64,000 nt of DNA. Source: Prevotella merdae (GTDB taxonomy: Bacteria > Bacteroidota > Bacteroidia > Bacteroidales > Bacteroidaceae). Position numbers and translations under genes: made by a program. The stretch is from positions 818,091 through 882,090 of the forward strand of contig NZ_LT985323.1 in the NCBI RefSeq assembly GCF_900290275.1. Reading direction: 5' to 3'. Under the pieces are notes generated by a model that was given only the letters and a program-made list of their open reading frames with translations, did not search any database and was not told where the DNA came from. Positions 35,275-44,533 of this stretch are shown one piece after another; within the stretch, counting starts at the first letter, position 1, and each line of letters begins with the position of its first letter.

Positions 35275-37101
35275 TTACTTCTGCATATCATGCAGCTTCT
35301 TGTAGTAGCCACCAAGAGCAATAAGCTCGTCGTGTGTACCACGCTCCACAATATGTCCATCGTGCAACACACATATCTCGTCGGCATTCTTAATAGTAGA
35401 CAGTCGGTGGGCAATTGCAACAGTTGTACGTGTCTTCATAAGTCGCTCCAATGCATCCTGCACAAGACGCTCGCTCTCGGTATCAAGAGCAGATGTAGCC
35501 TCATCAAGAATAAGTATAGGTGGATTCTTAAGTATGGCACGCGCAATACTTACACGCTGGCGCTGTCCACCAGACAGACGTCCACCACGATCGCCTATAC
35601 ATGTATCATATCCTTGCTCGGTCTGCATTATAAACTCATGTGCATTGGCTATTCGGGCAGCCTGCTCCACTTGCTCCTGTGTTGCACTGTCAACACCAAA
35701 GGTAATATTGTTGCGGAACGAGTCGTTAAAGAGAATAGCTTCCTGATTGACATTGCCTATAAGCTGACGTAGGTCGTGTATGCCAAGATCCTTGACATTA
35801 ACGCCATCGATAAGTATCTCGCCCTCCTGAACATCATAATAGCGCGGGATAAGGTCGACAAGAGTTGACTTACCCGAACCACTCTGTCCAACAAGAGCTA
35901 CTGTCTTGCCTTTCTCTATAATGAGATTAATGTCCTTAAGCACCCACTGCTCGCCATAGCGGAACGATACATGACGGAACTCTATCTGATGTTCAAAAGC
36001 CTTGATATGTACAGGATTCTGCTTCTCTTTGATGCTGTCCTCAGCCTTCAATATCTTGTCTACACGCTCCATTGAGGCAAGACCCTTAGGTATGTTGTAG
36101 GCAGCCTTTGACACCTCTTTAAGAGGGTTGATGATAGAATAAAGCATCACGAGATAGTAAATGAATGTTGGTCCTGAGAGCATCTGCTGATTGAGAACAA
36201 GCACACCGCCTACCCACAACACTATGACTATCATCACCGTACCAAGAAACTCGCTCATAGGATGAGCCATCTGCTGACGTATATTAACTCGCTGTACAGA
36301 TGTGCGATAGTCGTTGTTGATACGTTCAAAGCGGTTATTCATCTTCTCCTCCGCACAGAAAGCCTTAATAATACGCAGTCCACCAAGTGTTTCCTCAACA
36401 ATGCTCATTGTGTCACTCCACAGCGTCTGAGCCTCAATCGACTTGCGCTTGAGTTTTCGTCCAACCAATCCCATCATCCATCCGAACACTGGTACAAAAA
36501 GCAGCGTAAAGACGGTAAGCTGCCACGATATAAATATTAGTGCCGCAAAGTAGCTTATGATGAGTATAGGGTTCTTGAAAAGCATGTCCAAGGATGCCAT
36601 TATACTGTTCTCCACCTCCTGAACGTCGCCAGTCATACGGGCTATGATATCGCCCTTGCGTTCTTCAGAGAAGAATCCCAATGGCAATGATGTTATCTTG
36701 CGGTAAAGCAAGTTGCGTATGTCACGCACAATACCGGTACGTATAGGAATAATAGACGCCGATGACAGGAAGTAGGCAGCAGTCTTGAGCATTGTCATGA
36801 ATGCAAGCAAGAGTCCGATGATGAGCAGTGTTGTTGCTGGGTCTACCTTATCTATAAGCTCGCGCACATAGTAGTCGGTATTGTTGGCAAGCACATCCTT
36901 AACGTTGCTCCAATCCCATTCCATAAGGTGAGTAGCTGTAGCCGTGCCCTGAGTACGGAAAAGAATCTGCAATATAGGTATAAGTGCCGCAAACGAGAAT
37001 ACGTTGAGCACTGCCGATAACAGGTTGAACACCACTGCCATTGTGATGTATCGCTTGTATGGAGGTACAAAGCGTTGGAATATCAGGAGGAATTCTTTCA
37101 T
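35275..37101 (-). CDS. ABC exporter, MsbA-like (permease and ATPase in one chain)
   Basis: A 608-residue half-transporter. Six membrane segments occupy about residues 18-320. The ATPase domain has Walker A GQSGSGKST (about 402-410), Q loop IGNVNQE, signature LSGGQRQR (about 505-512), Walker B ILILDEATSALD and H loop IAHRLST. Homodimer of the MsbA/lipid-flippase type; MsbA moves lipid A precursors across the inner membrane. The neighbour LpxL-like acyltransferase makes that role plausible, but other lipid or peptide substrates cannot be excluded. It lies 48 bp after miaB on the same strand. Confidence 0.92.
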   Translation of the reverse strand: MKEFLLIFQRFVPPYKRYITMAVVFNLLSAVLNVFSFAALIPILQILFRTQGTATATHLMEWDWSNVKDVLANNTDYYVRELIDKVDPATTLLIIGLLLAFMTMLKTAAYFLSSASIIPIRTGIVRDIRNLLYRKITSLPLGFFSEERKGDIIARMTGDVQEVENSIMASLDMLFKNPILIISYFAALIFISWQLTVFTLLFVPVFGWMMGLVGRKLKRKSIEAQTLWSDTMSIVEETLGGLRIIKAFCAEEKMNNRFERINNDYRTSVQRVNIRQQMAHPMSEFLGTVMIVIVLWVGGVLVLNQQMLSGPTFIYYLVMLYSIINPLKEVSKAAYNIPKGLASMERVDKILKAEDSIKEKQNPVHIKAFEHQIEFRHVSFRYGEQWVLKDINLIIEKGKTVALVGQSGSGKSTLVDLIPRYYDVQEGEILIDGVNVKDLGIHDLRQLIGNVNQEAILFNDSFRNNITFGVDSATQEQVEQAARIANAHEFIMQTEQGYDTCIGDRGGRLSGGQRQRVSIARAILKNPPILILDEATSALDTESERLVQDALERLMKTRTTVAIAHRLSTIKNADEICVLHDGHIVERGTHDELIALGGYYKKLHDMQK

Positions 37102-37149
37102 TGAATAAATAATGTTAGATCCGTGTTCAAGATAATATTCGGGTGCATC

Positions 37150-38481
37150 CTAATCGATGCATTCGCCTAACAATGTAGCTGATGTAGAGTCGGTTATCTT
37201 TACCATAACACGTTCGCCTATATGATGACCGTTCTTGTCGAACACTACAGCCTTGTTCTGCTCAGTACGTCCCATGAGTTGCTCACGAGAACGCTTAGAG
37301 AATCCTTCTACTAATACCTCGAATGTCTTGCCTACATCCTTGCGGTTTTGCTCGGCAGACACCTCTGTCTGAAGCTTAATAAGCTCGTTAAGACGTTCTA
37401 TCTTAACCTCTTCTGACACATTGTCGGGCAGATGCTTGGCAGCATAAGTGCCTGGACGCTCGCTATACTTGAACATAAAGGCAGAATCGAACATGCACTC
37501 ACGCACCAATGATAAAGTCTCGGCATGATCCTCAGGTGTCTCGTCATGATAGCCTACAAAGATATCGGTAGTAAGTCCACAGCCTGGAATAATACGGCGA
37601 ATAGCCTCAACACGCTCAAGATACTGCTCTCTTGTGTACTTACGGTTCATCAGTTTGAGTATCTTGCTTGAGCCACTCTGTGCTGGAAAATGTATGTGCT
37701 TGCAGAGATTTGGTTCCTCGGCAATGGCATAGAGAATGTCGTCGGTCATATCCTCTGGGTTGGATGTGGTGAAACGCACACGCATATCTGGTACACTCTG
37801 TGCCACCTTGCGCAGCAATTCGGCAAACGAGCATCCACCTTCAATACGCTTTCCTGCAGGAGTGAGTCCATAACTGTTTACATTCTGACCAAGAAGCGTT
37901 ACCTCCTTGAACCCACGGTCGTGCAAGTCCTTAACCTCACGCAGTATGCTATCTACGTCGCGCGAACGTTCACGACCACGTGTGTAAGGCACGATGCAGT
38001 AGTGGCAGAAGTTGTTGCAACCACGCATAATGCTAACAAAACCACTTACACGATTGGCACCAATGCGTTGTGGTATAACGTCGCGATAGGTCTCGGTAGT
38101 AGACAACTCTATGTTGCAAGCGTTAGTTCCATTCTCGCACTGTGCAATCATATCTGGCAGATTAAGATAAGAGTCGGGACCGCACACCAGATTGGCATGA
38201 TGATTATTGATTAAGTCCTCGCGCACACGCTCGGCCATACAACCAAGCACACCAAGGATAAGCTGTCTACCCTTCTTTTGTTCGGCGTGCAATGTCTCAA
38301 GACGATTGTATATCTTGTTCTCCGCATTCTCACGAATGGAGCATGTATTAAGGAATATAGCCTGGGCATCATCCTCGTTTTCGCACAGTTCATAGCCTGC
38401 CATCTGCATGATGGAAGCCACTACTTCTGAGTCTGCCACGTTCATCTGGCAGCCGTATGTCTCGATAAAAAGTTTCTTCAT
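37150..38481 (-). CDS. miaB: tRNA-2-methylthio-N6-dimethylallyladenosine synthase
   Basis: A 443-residue radical SAM methylthiotransferase. The N-terminal UPF0004 domain has Cys11 (TYGCQMN), Cys47 (NTCSIR) and Cys81 (LGCMAERV), which bind the auxiliary cluster. The radical SAM cluster ligands are Cys154, Cys158 and Cys161 (GCNNFCHYC). The C-terminal TRAM domain binds tRNA. It adds the methylthio group to i6A37 in tRNAs reading U-starting codons. A -7 box at 38533-38540 precedes it. It heads a run that continues into the envelope lipid genes. Confidence 0.97.
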   Translation of the reverse strand: MKKLFIETYGCQMNVADSEVVASIMQMAGYELCENEDDAQAIFLNTCSIRENAENKIYNRLETLHAEQKKGRQLILGVLGCMAERVREDLINNHHANLVCGPDSYLNLPDMIAQCENGTNACNIELSTTETYRDVIPQRIGANRVSGFVSIMRGCNNFCHYCIVPYTRGRERSRDVDSILREVKDLHDRGFKEVTLLGQNVNSYGLTPAGKRIEGGCSFAELLRKVAQSVPDMRVRFTTSNPEDMTDDILYAIAEEPNLCKHIHFPAQSGSSKILKLMNRKYTREQYLERVEAIRRIIPGCGLTTDIFVGYHDETPEDHAETLSLVRECMFDSAFMFKYSERPGTYAAKHLPDNVSEEVKIERLNELIKLQTEVSAEQNRKDVGKTFEVLVEGFSKRSREQLMGRTEQNKAVVFDKNGHHIGERVMVKITDSTSATLLGECID

Positions 38482-38532
38482 TTATATAATAATGTAAGTT
38501 TCAATTGGATACACCAATATATGATTAAAATG

Positions 38533-38540
38533 CAAAGTTA
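38533..38540 (-). promoter_or_regulatory. -7 box TAACTTTG of miaB
   Basis: On the minus strand TAACTTTG ends 51 bp before the start codon at 38481. No good -33 box is seen at the usual distance. Confidence 0.5.
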
Positions 38541-38614
38541 CGAAAATTTGGATAAATGAGGAGTAAAAAAACGGCATAAAGATGAATAAGAGTCCAACAA
38601 GCTATATAACAAAC

Positions 38615-38668
38615 CTAAAAAGACGACCATTACACGATGCTTGCTGTCTACATGCGTGTAATGGTCGC
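38615..38668 (-). terminator. Terminator of the three-module secreted protein gene
   Basis: On the minus strand a stem of about 12 bp (CGACCATTACACG with CGTGTAATGGTCG) with an 18-nt loop is followed by CTTTTTAGG. It lies about 45 bp past the stop at 38711. Confidence 0.8.
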
Positions 38669-38710
38669 CAATAAATATATTAGTAATAATATATGTCTAA
38701 AACGATTTCG

Positions 38711-39964
38711 TTACTTTACCACAACCTTCTTTCCGTCCTTAATATACAGACCCTTTGCAGGCTTCTTTGTACCGAGGTTGCGACCAGTGAGGTCGTAGTA
38801 ATTTGTAATGTTGTCGGATGCTGATGTGATGTTGGTGATAGATATTCCAACAAGACCACTAAACTTTATCTTCATCTCATTAGTGTCGACAGTAACGACA
38901 TATTCACCCTCATTACCTGTTTCTATTTGGAATGAGCTACTATAATTACCTCTATTCTTAAAGATTGGGCTTTCACTGTATGCGCCTATAGGCTCTCCAT
39001 CTGCTTGCGAACTGAAGCGATGCGCGTTGAATGTATCCCAATCGTTTCTAGTATTGCCGAGCTTTGTACCTATGGCAAAGTAGCCTACCTCAAACTTAAC
39101 CTGACCCTCGTATACACCATCACTTACTTCTGGTATCTTTCCAAAATATGTGTTTATAGCCCAATTGTTGCCTTCGCCTATAAAGTAAATATGCCTTTCT
39201 GTCTCAGGCTCAGGTACGTATGTTGCATCATACAACATAGCCGTATTATTGCAGTAGTCGAATGTTACCTCGTACGTACCTAAACGGTTTATATACGAAC
39301 TGCTTTTGTCAAGTACTTTTACAAGAGACAGTTCTGTGTTTGGAAGCACCTCGCCTTTAACTATCCAACGGTTCAATTCCTGTTCTTCCCAAGTGTCTGC
39401 CATTTGTTTGAAAAACGCAAAGTAGTTAGCAGTAAATTCCACCTTTGCCTTATAAATGTTTGTACCTTCAACATGGTTGAGTGTAGCCGACGGTACACCA
39501 AGAGTCCATTCGCCATCTGTTCCCATCATATATATATGCTCGGGAAAGGTGCCGTCAACTGTCACGGTCATAGCATTAAAGTCTACACGTATCTTGTGTG
39601 TACCAAGATCTGCCACCATATATGATGAATTGGTAGATTCCATGGCAGGTGTTAGTTTTGATGGTTTGTTGTATACAATTGAAATTTCCTCTGTGGTTCC
39701 AGGATAATAACTATATGGAAGCAATTCATCCCAATCATAAGCACCATCCATCAATTTCGTACATACAAAAAAGTACTGACTGTCATCAAACACTACATCG
39801 CCCTCGTAAACACCATCTTCTGTCGTAGGTTGCAGCTCGGCTCCAGCCTCATTGGTTAGCCATTTGCCATCATTGCCAATAATGTAGCATTGTGCCTGTG
39901 CGGCAATGGCTGTAAATACCAATGCGAGTGTTACGAATAATGATTTAAGTAAATTTCTGTTCAT
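38711..39964 (-). CDS. Secreted protein with three repeated beta modules and short T9SS-like tail
   Basis: A 417-residue exported protein. Residues 1-24 are a signal peptide (SLFVTLALVFTAIAAQAQ). Three similar modules of about 110-120 residues follow, each with the pattern 'YI-G-DG-W ... DG-YEG-V-F----YF---T' (starts near 26, 142 and 260). This resembles the tandem beta-sandwich modules of SusE/SusF-type starch-binding proteins, at low confidence. The end YYDLTGRNLGTKKPAKGLYI plus KDGKKVVVK is the short C-terminal form common on Prevotella secreted proteins. No catalytic motif. A binding or surface role is likely. Flanked by unrelated genes and its own terminator. Confidence 0.82.
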   Translation of the reverse strand: MNRNLLKSLFVTLALVFTAIAAQAQCYIIGNDGKWLTNEAGAELQPTTEDGVYEGDVVFDDSQYFFVCTKLMDGAYDWDELLPYSYYPGTTEEISIVYNKPSKLTPAMESTNSSYMVADLGTHKIRVDFNAMTVTVDGTFPEHIYMMGTDGEWTLGVPSATLNHVEGTNIYKAKVEFTANYFAFFKQMADTWEEQELNRWIVKGEVLPNTELSLVKVLDKSSSYINRLGTYEVTFDYCNNTAMLYDATYVPEPETERHIYFIGEGNNWAINTYFGKIPEVSDGVYEGQVKFEVGYFAIGTKLGNTRNDWDTFNAHRFSSQADGEPIGAYSESPIFKNRGNYSSSFQIETGNEGEYVVTVDTNEMKIKFSGLVGISITNITSASDNITNYYDLTGRNLGTKKPAKGLYIKDGKKVVVK

Positions 39965-40132
39965 AGGAATAAGGTTTTAGTTTTGTTTGTTATTTATGTT
40001 TAATATTACTTGTTATTAGGCTTGTATATTTTCGCTGCTAATATACAAAAAGTTTATTTAACAACAGTTATCTTCCGCAATTTATTAAATAAAAAAGACT
40101 ACTGCAAACGTTTGTATGAAATAAAAAGATGT

Positions 40133-40196
40133 ACGGCATATAGTAACATCACACAAGAGACAATATTATCACTTGTATGTAGCGTCTACATGCCGC
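40133..40196 (-). terminator. Possible terminator of the GNAT-nitrilase gene
   Basis: CGGCAT (40134-40139) can pair with ATGCCG (40190-40195) around a 50-nt loop that has an inner GTAGCGTCTAC hairpin. On the minus strand a TCTTTTTATT tract follows. The long loop makes this weak. The rest of 39965-40241 is AT-rich with nothing I can name. Confidence 0.35.
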
Positions 40197-40241
40197 ACCA
40201 CCTATTTATATATATATTACCTAAGATGGATTATATATATA

Positions 40242-41780
40242 TTATTTAGCTCCCTTTTTCATCTCGAGCTTATACAAGTCGCCACGACGGTCGCGCAGAT
40301 TACGCACAGCACCATATGTATGCAACTCATTAAGCAGCGATAGATCTACATCCGACACGAGTATCATCTCGGTATTAGGTGTAGCCTCTGCTCGTTTGCC
40401 ATCATTAGGGAAGGCAAAATCGCAAGGAGTAAATACAGCCGACTGTGCATACTGTATATCCATATTGTGTACACGAGGCAAGTTGCCTACACTTCCTGCT
40501 ATCGCAACATAACACTCGTTCTCTATGGCACGGGCCTGAGCACACACACGAACACGCGAATAAGCATTCTGGGTGTCAGTCATAAATGGCACAAAGAGAA
40601 TCTTCATACCATCGTCTGCCATTAGTCGCGACAGTTCTGGGAATTCCACATCGTAGCAGATAACAATACCTATCTTGCCACAATCGGTATCAAATGTCTG
40701 TATATGCGAGCCACCAGATAGTCCCCAACACTTCTGTTCATCGGGAGTTACGTGTATCTTCTCATACATATCCACCGTTCCGTCGCGTCGGCAGAGGAAT
40801 CCCACATTATATAATGAGTTGTCTTCCTTAAGATACGGCATTGAGCCGGTTATGATATTGATATTATACGAGATGGCAAGTTCGCGGAAACGGTCGCGTA
40901 TAAGCTCGGTGTACTGTGCCATGGCACGTATCGACTGAGCCTCGCCCATATCATTAAACTTAGCCATAAGTGGCGCATTGAAGTATTCGGGGAAGAGGAT
41001 AAAGTCGCTCTTATAGTCGCTCACCGAATCGACAAAGAACTCAACCTGTTCGAAAAGGTCATCCAAAGATCCATATGGACGCATCTGCCATTGTACAAGA
41101 CCTATACGCACGGTAGGTCGCTTTTCCACATACGAGTCTGTTGGTGGCTGATAGTATATATTATCCCATTGCAGCAATGTTGCGCAATGCTTCGACTCCT
41201 CGTCGTTTGGCAGATAGTTGCGCATTACACGGCGCACATGGAAGTCATTTGAGAGTTGGAATGTCAGCACTGGGTCGTATATCTCGCGAGAGCGTACACG
41301 CTCAATATATTCCTTCGGTCGCATCTTGTCGGCATACTTATGATAGTTTGGAATACGTCCGCCAAACATGATAGCCTTAAGATTAAGCTTCTCACAGAGT
41401 TCTTTGCGATACTCGTACATACGTCGTGCAAGTCGCAGACCTCGATAGTCGGGATGTATAAACACCTCTATACCGTATAGGATATTTCCAGTCGACTTGT
41501 GTGTGTTAAAGGTTTCATTGCCCGTAACCTGAGCATATGTGTGGTCGCCCTTAACCATATCATAATCAACAATGATAGATAGAGCACAACCCACAATCTT
41601 GTCGTCTACAATAATAACTACCTGTCCTTCGGGAAAGATAGTTATAAGTTTCTTGATTTGGGCCTTCGTCCAAAACACATCCTCGTCACCATAGATGCGC
41701 TTGAACGAACGCGCGAGCTGGTCGTAGTCTTCCATCTGAAGGTTGCGGAGCTCGACTTTGCTGATGTTGTGAGATTCCAT
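40242..41780 (-). CDS. GNAT acetyltransferase fused to a carbon-nitrogen hydrolase
   Basis: A 512-residue two-domain protein. Residues about 8-190 form a GNAT domain (EVFIHPDYRGLRLARRMYEYRKELC is the acetyl-CoA loop). Residues about 222-500 form a nitrilase-superfamily domain with the full triad: Glu in FILFPEYFNAP (about 265), Lys in YEKIHVTPDEQ (about 342) and Cys in GIVICYDVEFPE (about 378). Fused proteins of this layout are widespread in Bacteria and are predicted amidases; the substrate is unknown. The start lies 2 bp after the TrmH gene stop, so it is in the same operon as TrmH and the radical SAM gene. Confidence 0.92.
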   Translation of the reverse strand: MESHNISKVELRNLQMEDYDQLARSFKRIYGDEDVFWTKAQIKKLITIFPEGQVVIIVDDKIVGCALSIIVDYDMVKGDHTYAQVTGNETFNTHKSTGNILYGIEVFIHPDYRGLRLARRMYEYRKELCEKLNLKAIMFGGRIPNYHKYADKMRPKEYIERVRSREIYDPVLTFQLSNDFHVRRVMRNYLPNDEESKHCATLLQWDNIYYQPPTDSYVEKRPTVRIGLVQWQMRPYGSLDDLFEQVEFFVDSVSDYKSDFILFPEYFNAPLMAKFNDMGEAQSIRAMAQYTELIRDRFRELAISYNINIITGSMPYLKEDNSLYNVGFLCRRDGTVDMYEKIHVTPDEQKCWGLSGGSHIQTFDTDCGKIGIVICYDVEFPELSRLMADDGMKILFVPFMTDTQNAYSRVRVCAQARAIENECYVAIAGSVGNLPRVHNMDIQYAQSAVFTPCDFAFPNDGKRAEATPNTEMILVSDVDLSLLNELHTYGAVRNLRDRRGDLYKLEMKKGAK

Positions 41781-41782
41781 AG

Positions 41783-42325
41783 TTATTCTGAAAATTTATT
41801 TATAAACTGCTTTGCCACTTCCCATATTACCATTCCCGCCGTCACACTAACGTTAAGAGAGTGCTTTGTACCAAACTGTGGTATCTCAAGACATCCGTCC
41901 GACATATCCACCACTTCCTGATGAACACCCTTTACCTCATTGCCAAGCACAACAGCATAACGTTTGTCTGTATCAAGCTGTAGGTTCTGCAACTTTGTTG
42001 AACCTTCCACCTGTTCTATACTATATACAGTCACACCATCATCGTGCAGCGACTGTACTGCTTCGGTAGCTGTATTAAAGTAGCGCCAAGCCACTGAGTC
42101 TTCGCCACCAAGTGCTGTCTTGTGTATCTCTGGATGTGGAGGTGTAGCTGTAATACCACACAAGTATACGGCCTCAACACGGAAGGCATCGCTCGAACGA
42201 AACACAGAGCCTACATTATATAACGAACGCACATCGTCGAGAACTACGGTAAGTGGCAACTTCTTTGCCTCATGAAACTCATCTATCGAGAGACGCTGCA
42301 TTTCTATTGTACGTAATTTGCGCAT
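41783..42325 (-). CDS. SPOUT-fold RNA methyltransferase (TrmH/SpoU family)
   Basis: A 180-residue enzyme consisting of the SpoU core only. Motif 1 is VRSLYNVGSVFRSSDAF (about 32-48), motif 2 AVVLGNEVKGVHQE (about 124-137) and motif 3 EIPQFGTKHSLNVSVTAGMVIWE (about 147-169), which form the trefoil knot that binds SAM. It probably 2'-O-methylates a tRNA or rRNA ribose; the exact site is not predictable. It lies 27 bp after the anSME-like gene and 2 bp before the GNAT-nitrilase gene. Confidence 0.92.
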   Translation of the reverse strand: MRKLRTIEMQRLSIDEFHEAKKLPLTVVLDDVRSLYNVGSVFRSSDAFRVEAVYLCGITATPPHPEIHKTALGGEDSVAWRYFNTATEAVQSLHDDGVTVYSIEQVEGSTKLQNLQLDTDKRYAVVLGNEVKGVHQEVVDMSDGCLEIPQFGTKHSLNVSVTAGMVIWEVAKQFINKFSE

Positions 42326-42352
42326 ATATTGTCGTTTAATTTAAACGTTTGT

Positions 42353-43573
42353 TTACTCAGCATTAATAACGAAGTTCATAACATTTGCCGGTGGTCGCTG
42401 GGCAGCCAACTCACCCTTCATGAAGTCCATGTAAGGCTTGACATGCTCAAAAAACTGGCGATATCCCTTACACAGATAATTAAGACCCGGATTGCCATAC
42501 TTGTCGCGCACAAAACGGTTCTTAGGACATTCGCCATGACAGGCAAACTGCCATTGACACTCACGGCATTGTTGTGGCAGACAATCGTGCTTAAGACGCG
42601 AGAAAGCTTTTTGCTTCTCACCGTACATCATCTCTGTTATTGTCTTGTTCTGTATGTTGCCAAGCAAGTGTTCGGGATATACAAAGTGGTCGCACGAATA
42701 TACATCGCCGTTAAACTCCATCACTCCAGCATGACCGCATTCCTTGGCAAGAGTACATAATCCAGGCTGAACACCAACCCAATTGGCAAGCGTTGCATCG
42801 AATATCTGTATATAATATTGACCTACATCTTTACGCACCCACTCGTCAAAGATGGTGCAAAGAAAGTTGCCCCACTGTTCGGGTGTAACAGAGAAGTCTA
42901 TAAGCTCGCCTCCCTCCTCCATACCAGGAGCAAGCGACAATCCGTCATTACGGCTTATCTTTCGCTCTACGATAGGTGTGAACTGTATGTAATGGCAGCC
43001 TATCTCCTTAAAGAAGTGATAGAAGTCGAGTGGATAATCGGCATTAAAGTCGTTTACCACAGCAAGAGCATTCCATTCCACTCCATGCTTATTTAGCAAG
43101 CGTATACCTTGCATCACCTTATGAAAGGTAGGCTTGCCAGTAGCTGTGCGGCGATATTCATCATGAAACTCTTGTGGTCCGTCAATAGAAACACCTACAA
43201 GGAAATTATTCTCGCGAAAGAACTCGCACCACTCATCTGTAAGAAGTGTGGCATTGGTCTGTATAGAGTTATCTATACGTCGGCCTCTTGCATAAGTACG
43301 TTGCAATTCAAGTGCCTTACGATAGAATGATATTGGGCGCATAAGGGTTTCGCCGCCGTGCCAGCAGAAGAGAACGTCGGGTGTAGTTTGCGATTCGATA
43401 TATTCTTTAATAAACTTCTCGAGCATCTGGTCGGATATAACGTGACTCTTCTGCTCTTGATACAGATTGTTCTTCTCAAGATAGTAGCAGTACTTGCAAC
43501 GTAGGTTGCATAGCGAGCCTGCAGGTTTAAGCATCACGTATAGCGGACGTGCAAATGGATTTATTGTTGACAT
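42353..43573 (-). CDS. Anaerobic sulfatase-maturating enzyme homologue (radical SAM, SPASM)
   Basis: A 406-residue radical SAM enzyme. The SAM cluster ligands are Cys22, Cys26 and Cys29 (SLCNLRCKYCYY). The C-terminal SPASM region has several Cys groups (CTLAKECGHAGV, YSCDHFVYP, PQQCRECQWQFACHGECPKN) for two auxiliary clusters, as in anSME. Such enzymes oxidise a Ser or Cys in type I sulfatases to formylglycine. No type I sulfatase lies in this window. The start at 43573 follows the promoter box at 43601; the earlier in-frame ATG at 43726 would give an unrelated 51-residue extension across that promoter. Confidence 0.9.
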   Translation of the reverse strand: MSTINPFARPLYVMLKPAGSLCNLRCKYCYYLEKNNLYQEQKSHVISDQMLEKFIKEYIESQTTPDVLFCWHGGETLMRPISFYRKALELQRTYARGRRIDNSIQTNATLLTDEWCEFFRENNFLVGVSIDGPQEFHDEYRRTATGKPTFHKVMQGIRLLNKHGVEWNALAVVNDFNADYPLDFYHFFKEIGCHYIQFTPIVERKISRNDGLSLAPGMEEGGELIDFSVTPEQWGNFLCTIFDEWVRKDVGQYYIQIFDATLANWVGVQPGLCTLAKECGHAGVMEFNGDVYSCDHFVYPEHLLGNIQNKTITEMMYGEKQKAFSRLKHDCLPQQCRECQWQFACHGECPKNRFVRDKYGNPGLNYLCKGYRQFFEHVKPYMDFMKGELAAQRPPANVMNFVINAE

Positions 43574-43600
43574 ATATATATTAATGTATAGATGATATGG

Positions 43601-43631
43601 CAAAGGTAATACTAAAAATTGAATCTCCCAA
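43601..43631 (-). promoter_or_regulatory. Promoter of the anSME-TrmH-nitrilase operon
   Basis: On the minus strand TACCTTTG (43601-43608) is 19 nt from TTGG (43628-43631), giving a leader of about 20 nt. The 312-bp divergent gap 43574-43885 also holds the beta-barrel gene's promoter box. Confidence 0.65.
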
Positions 43632-43775
43632 CTGATATGTATCATATTAGTAATATGATAGCATAAATAAGATAAAAAGACTTGTTCTATATCAAATATA
43701 TAAGAAATAGTATTCATATTTTCCATTTAGTTGTTCTAAATAGGAAAAATATTATTCCGTTTCAATTTTAAGTTA

Positions 43776-43783
43776 TACATTTG
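43776..43783 (+). promoter_or_regulatory. -7 box TACATTTG of the beta-barrel gene
   Basis: TACATTTG is followed by a leader of about 95 nt to the start codon at 43886, ending in the A/G-rich AAAAAAAAGGAAATT before ATG. Confidence 0.6.
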
Positions 43784-43885
43784 CACCAGTCAAAACGAAA
43801 AGTTGACTACAAAGATTGGGACAGCAACCCTCGTGGTTAATGTCTTAGGATAATAAAAGAAACACTAATTAAAAAAAAGGAAATT

Positions 43886-44392
43886 ATGAAAAAGTTTTTT
43901 ATGTCAATGGCTGCTATGGTTGTAGCAATTAGCGCAAGCGCTCAGGTTTATGTAGGTGGCGGTATGGGTCTCGCTTCTCAGAAGGTAGGCGATGGTGACT
44001 CAAAGCTTAGCTACAAGCTCGTTCCTGAGATTGGTTATCAGTTCAATAAGCAGTGGGAAGCTGGTCTTTCTGTAGGATGGGAAGGCGTTGAGGATGGCGC
44101 TCACACTTTTGAGATTGCTCCTTATGCTCGTTACAACTTCTGCACAACTAAGCTTGTTGACCTCTTCCTTGAGGGTACTGTAGGTTACAAGCACTATGAG
44201 CACGATGTTGACGGATACGAGTTCGGTATCAAGCCAGGTATCAAGGTAAACCTCTCTGACAACGTTGCTTTCGTAACAAAGGTTGGTTTCCTCGGCTATC
44301 AGCAGAAGGGTACAGACAACTTCAAGGTTAAGAAGTTTGGTTTCGACCTCGATGGTACAAACATCCAGTTTGGTGTAAACTACAAGTTCTAA
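43886..44392 (+). CDS. Small outer-membrane beta-barrel protein
   Basis: A 168-residue protein. Residues 1-19 are a signal peptide (FMSMAAMVVAISASAQ). The rest shows alternating amphipathic strands with Gly and aromatic residues (YVGGGMGLASQKVG, IGYQFNKQWEAGLSVGWEG, YKHYEHDVDGYEFGIKPG) and ends in TNIQFGVNYKF, the terminal aromatic residue typical of BAM substrates. It fits an eight-strand OmpA/OmpW-like barrel. Codon use is very biased (CTC, AAG, GGT), suggesting high expression. Single-gene unit between a promoter box and a strong terminator. Confidence 0.88.
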   Translation: MKKFFMSMAAMVVAISASAQVYVGGGMGLASQKVGDGDSKLSYKLVPEIGYQFNKQWEAGLSVGWEGVEDGAHTFEIAPYARYNFCTTKLVDLFLEGTVGYKHYEHDVDGYEFGIKPGIKVNLSDNVAFVTKVGFLGYQQKGTDNFKVKKFGFDLDGTNIQFGVNYKF

Positions 44393-44414
44393 TCTTAGAA
44401 ATATATAATAACAT

Positions 44415-44462
44415 AGTAGGAGGTAAATTTCAATAAATGGTTTTTACCTCCTACTTTTTTTT
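44415..44462 (+). terminator. Terminator of the beta-barrel gene
   Basis: A perfect 13-bp stem AGTAGGAGGTAAA (44415-44427) with 44443-44455 is followed by a run of seven or more T. Confidence 0.93.
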
Positions 44463-44482
44463 ATTTACATACATCTCAAGAC

Positions 44483-44525
44483 AAAAAAGGCTTTCAATCC
44501 TTTACCGGATTGAAAGCCTTTTTTC
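44483..44525. terminator. Bidirectional terminator between the beta-barrel and sirtuin genes
   Basis: A perfect 14-bp stem (44487-44500 with 44507-44520, AAGGCTTTCAATCC) has an A run on the left and a T run on the right. It suits the minus-strand sirtuin gene ending at 44534 and backs up the preceding terminator. Confidence 0.92.
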
Positions 44526-44533
44526 ATATAACC

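Noticed and set aside
34171..35772. Long plus-strand ORFs (181 and 283 residues) opposite the acyltransferase and ABC genes
   Set aside because: They are antisense to genes with clear family motifs and have no recognisable domains or promoter boxes.
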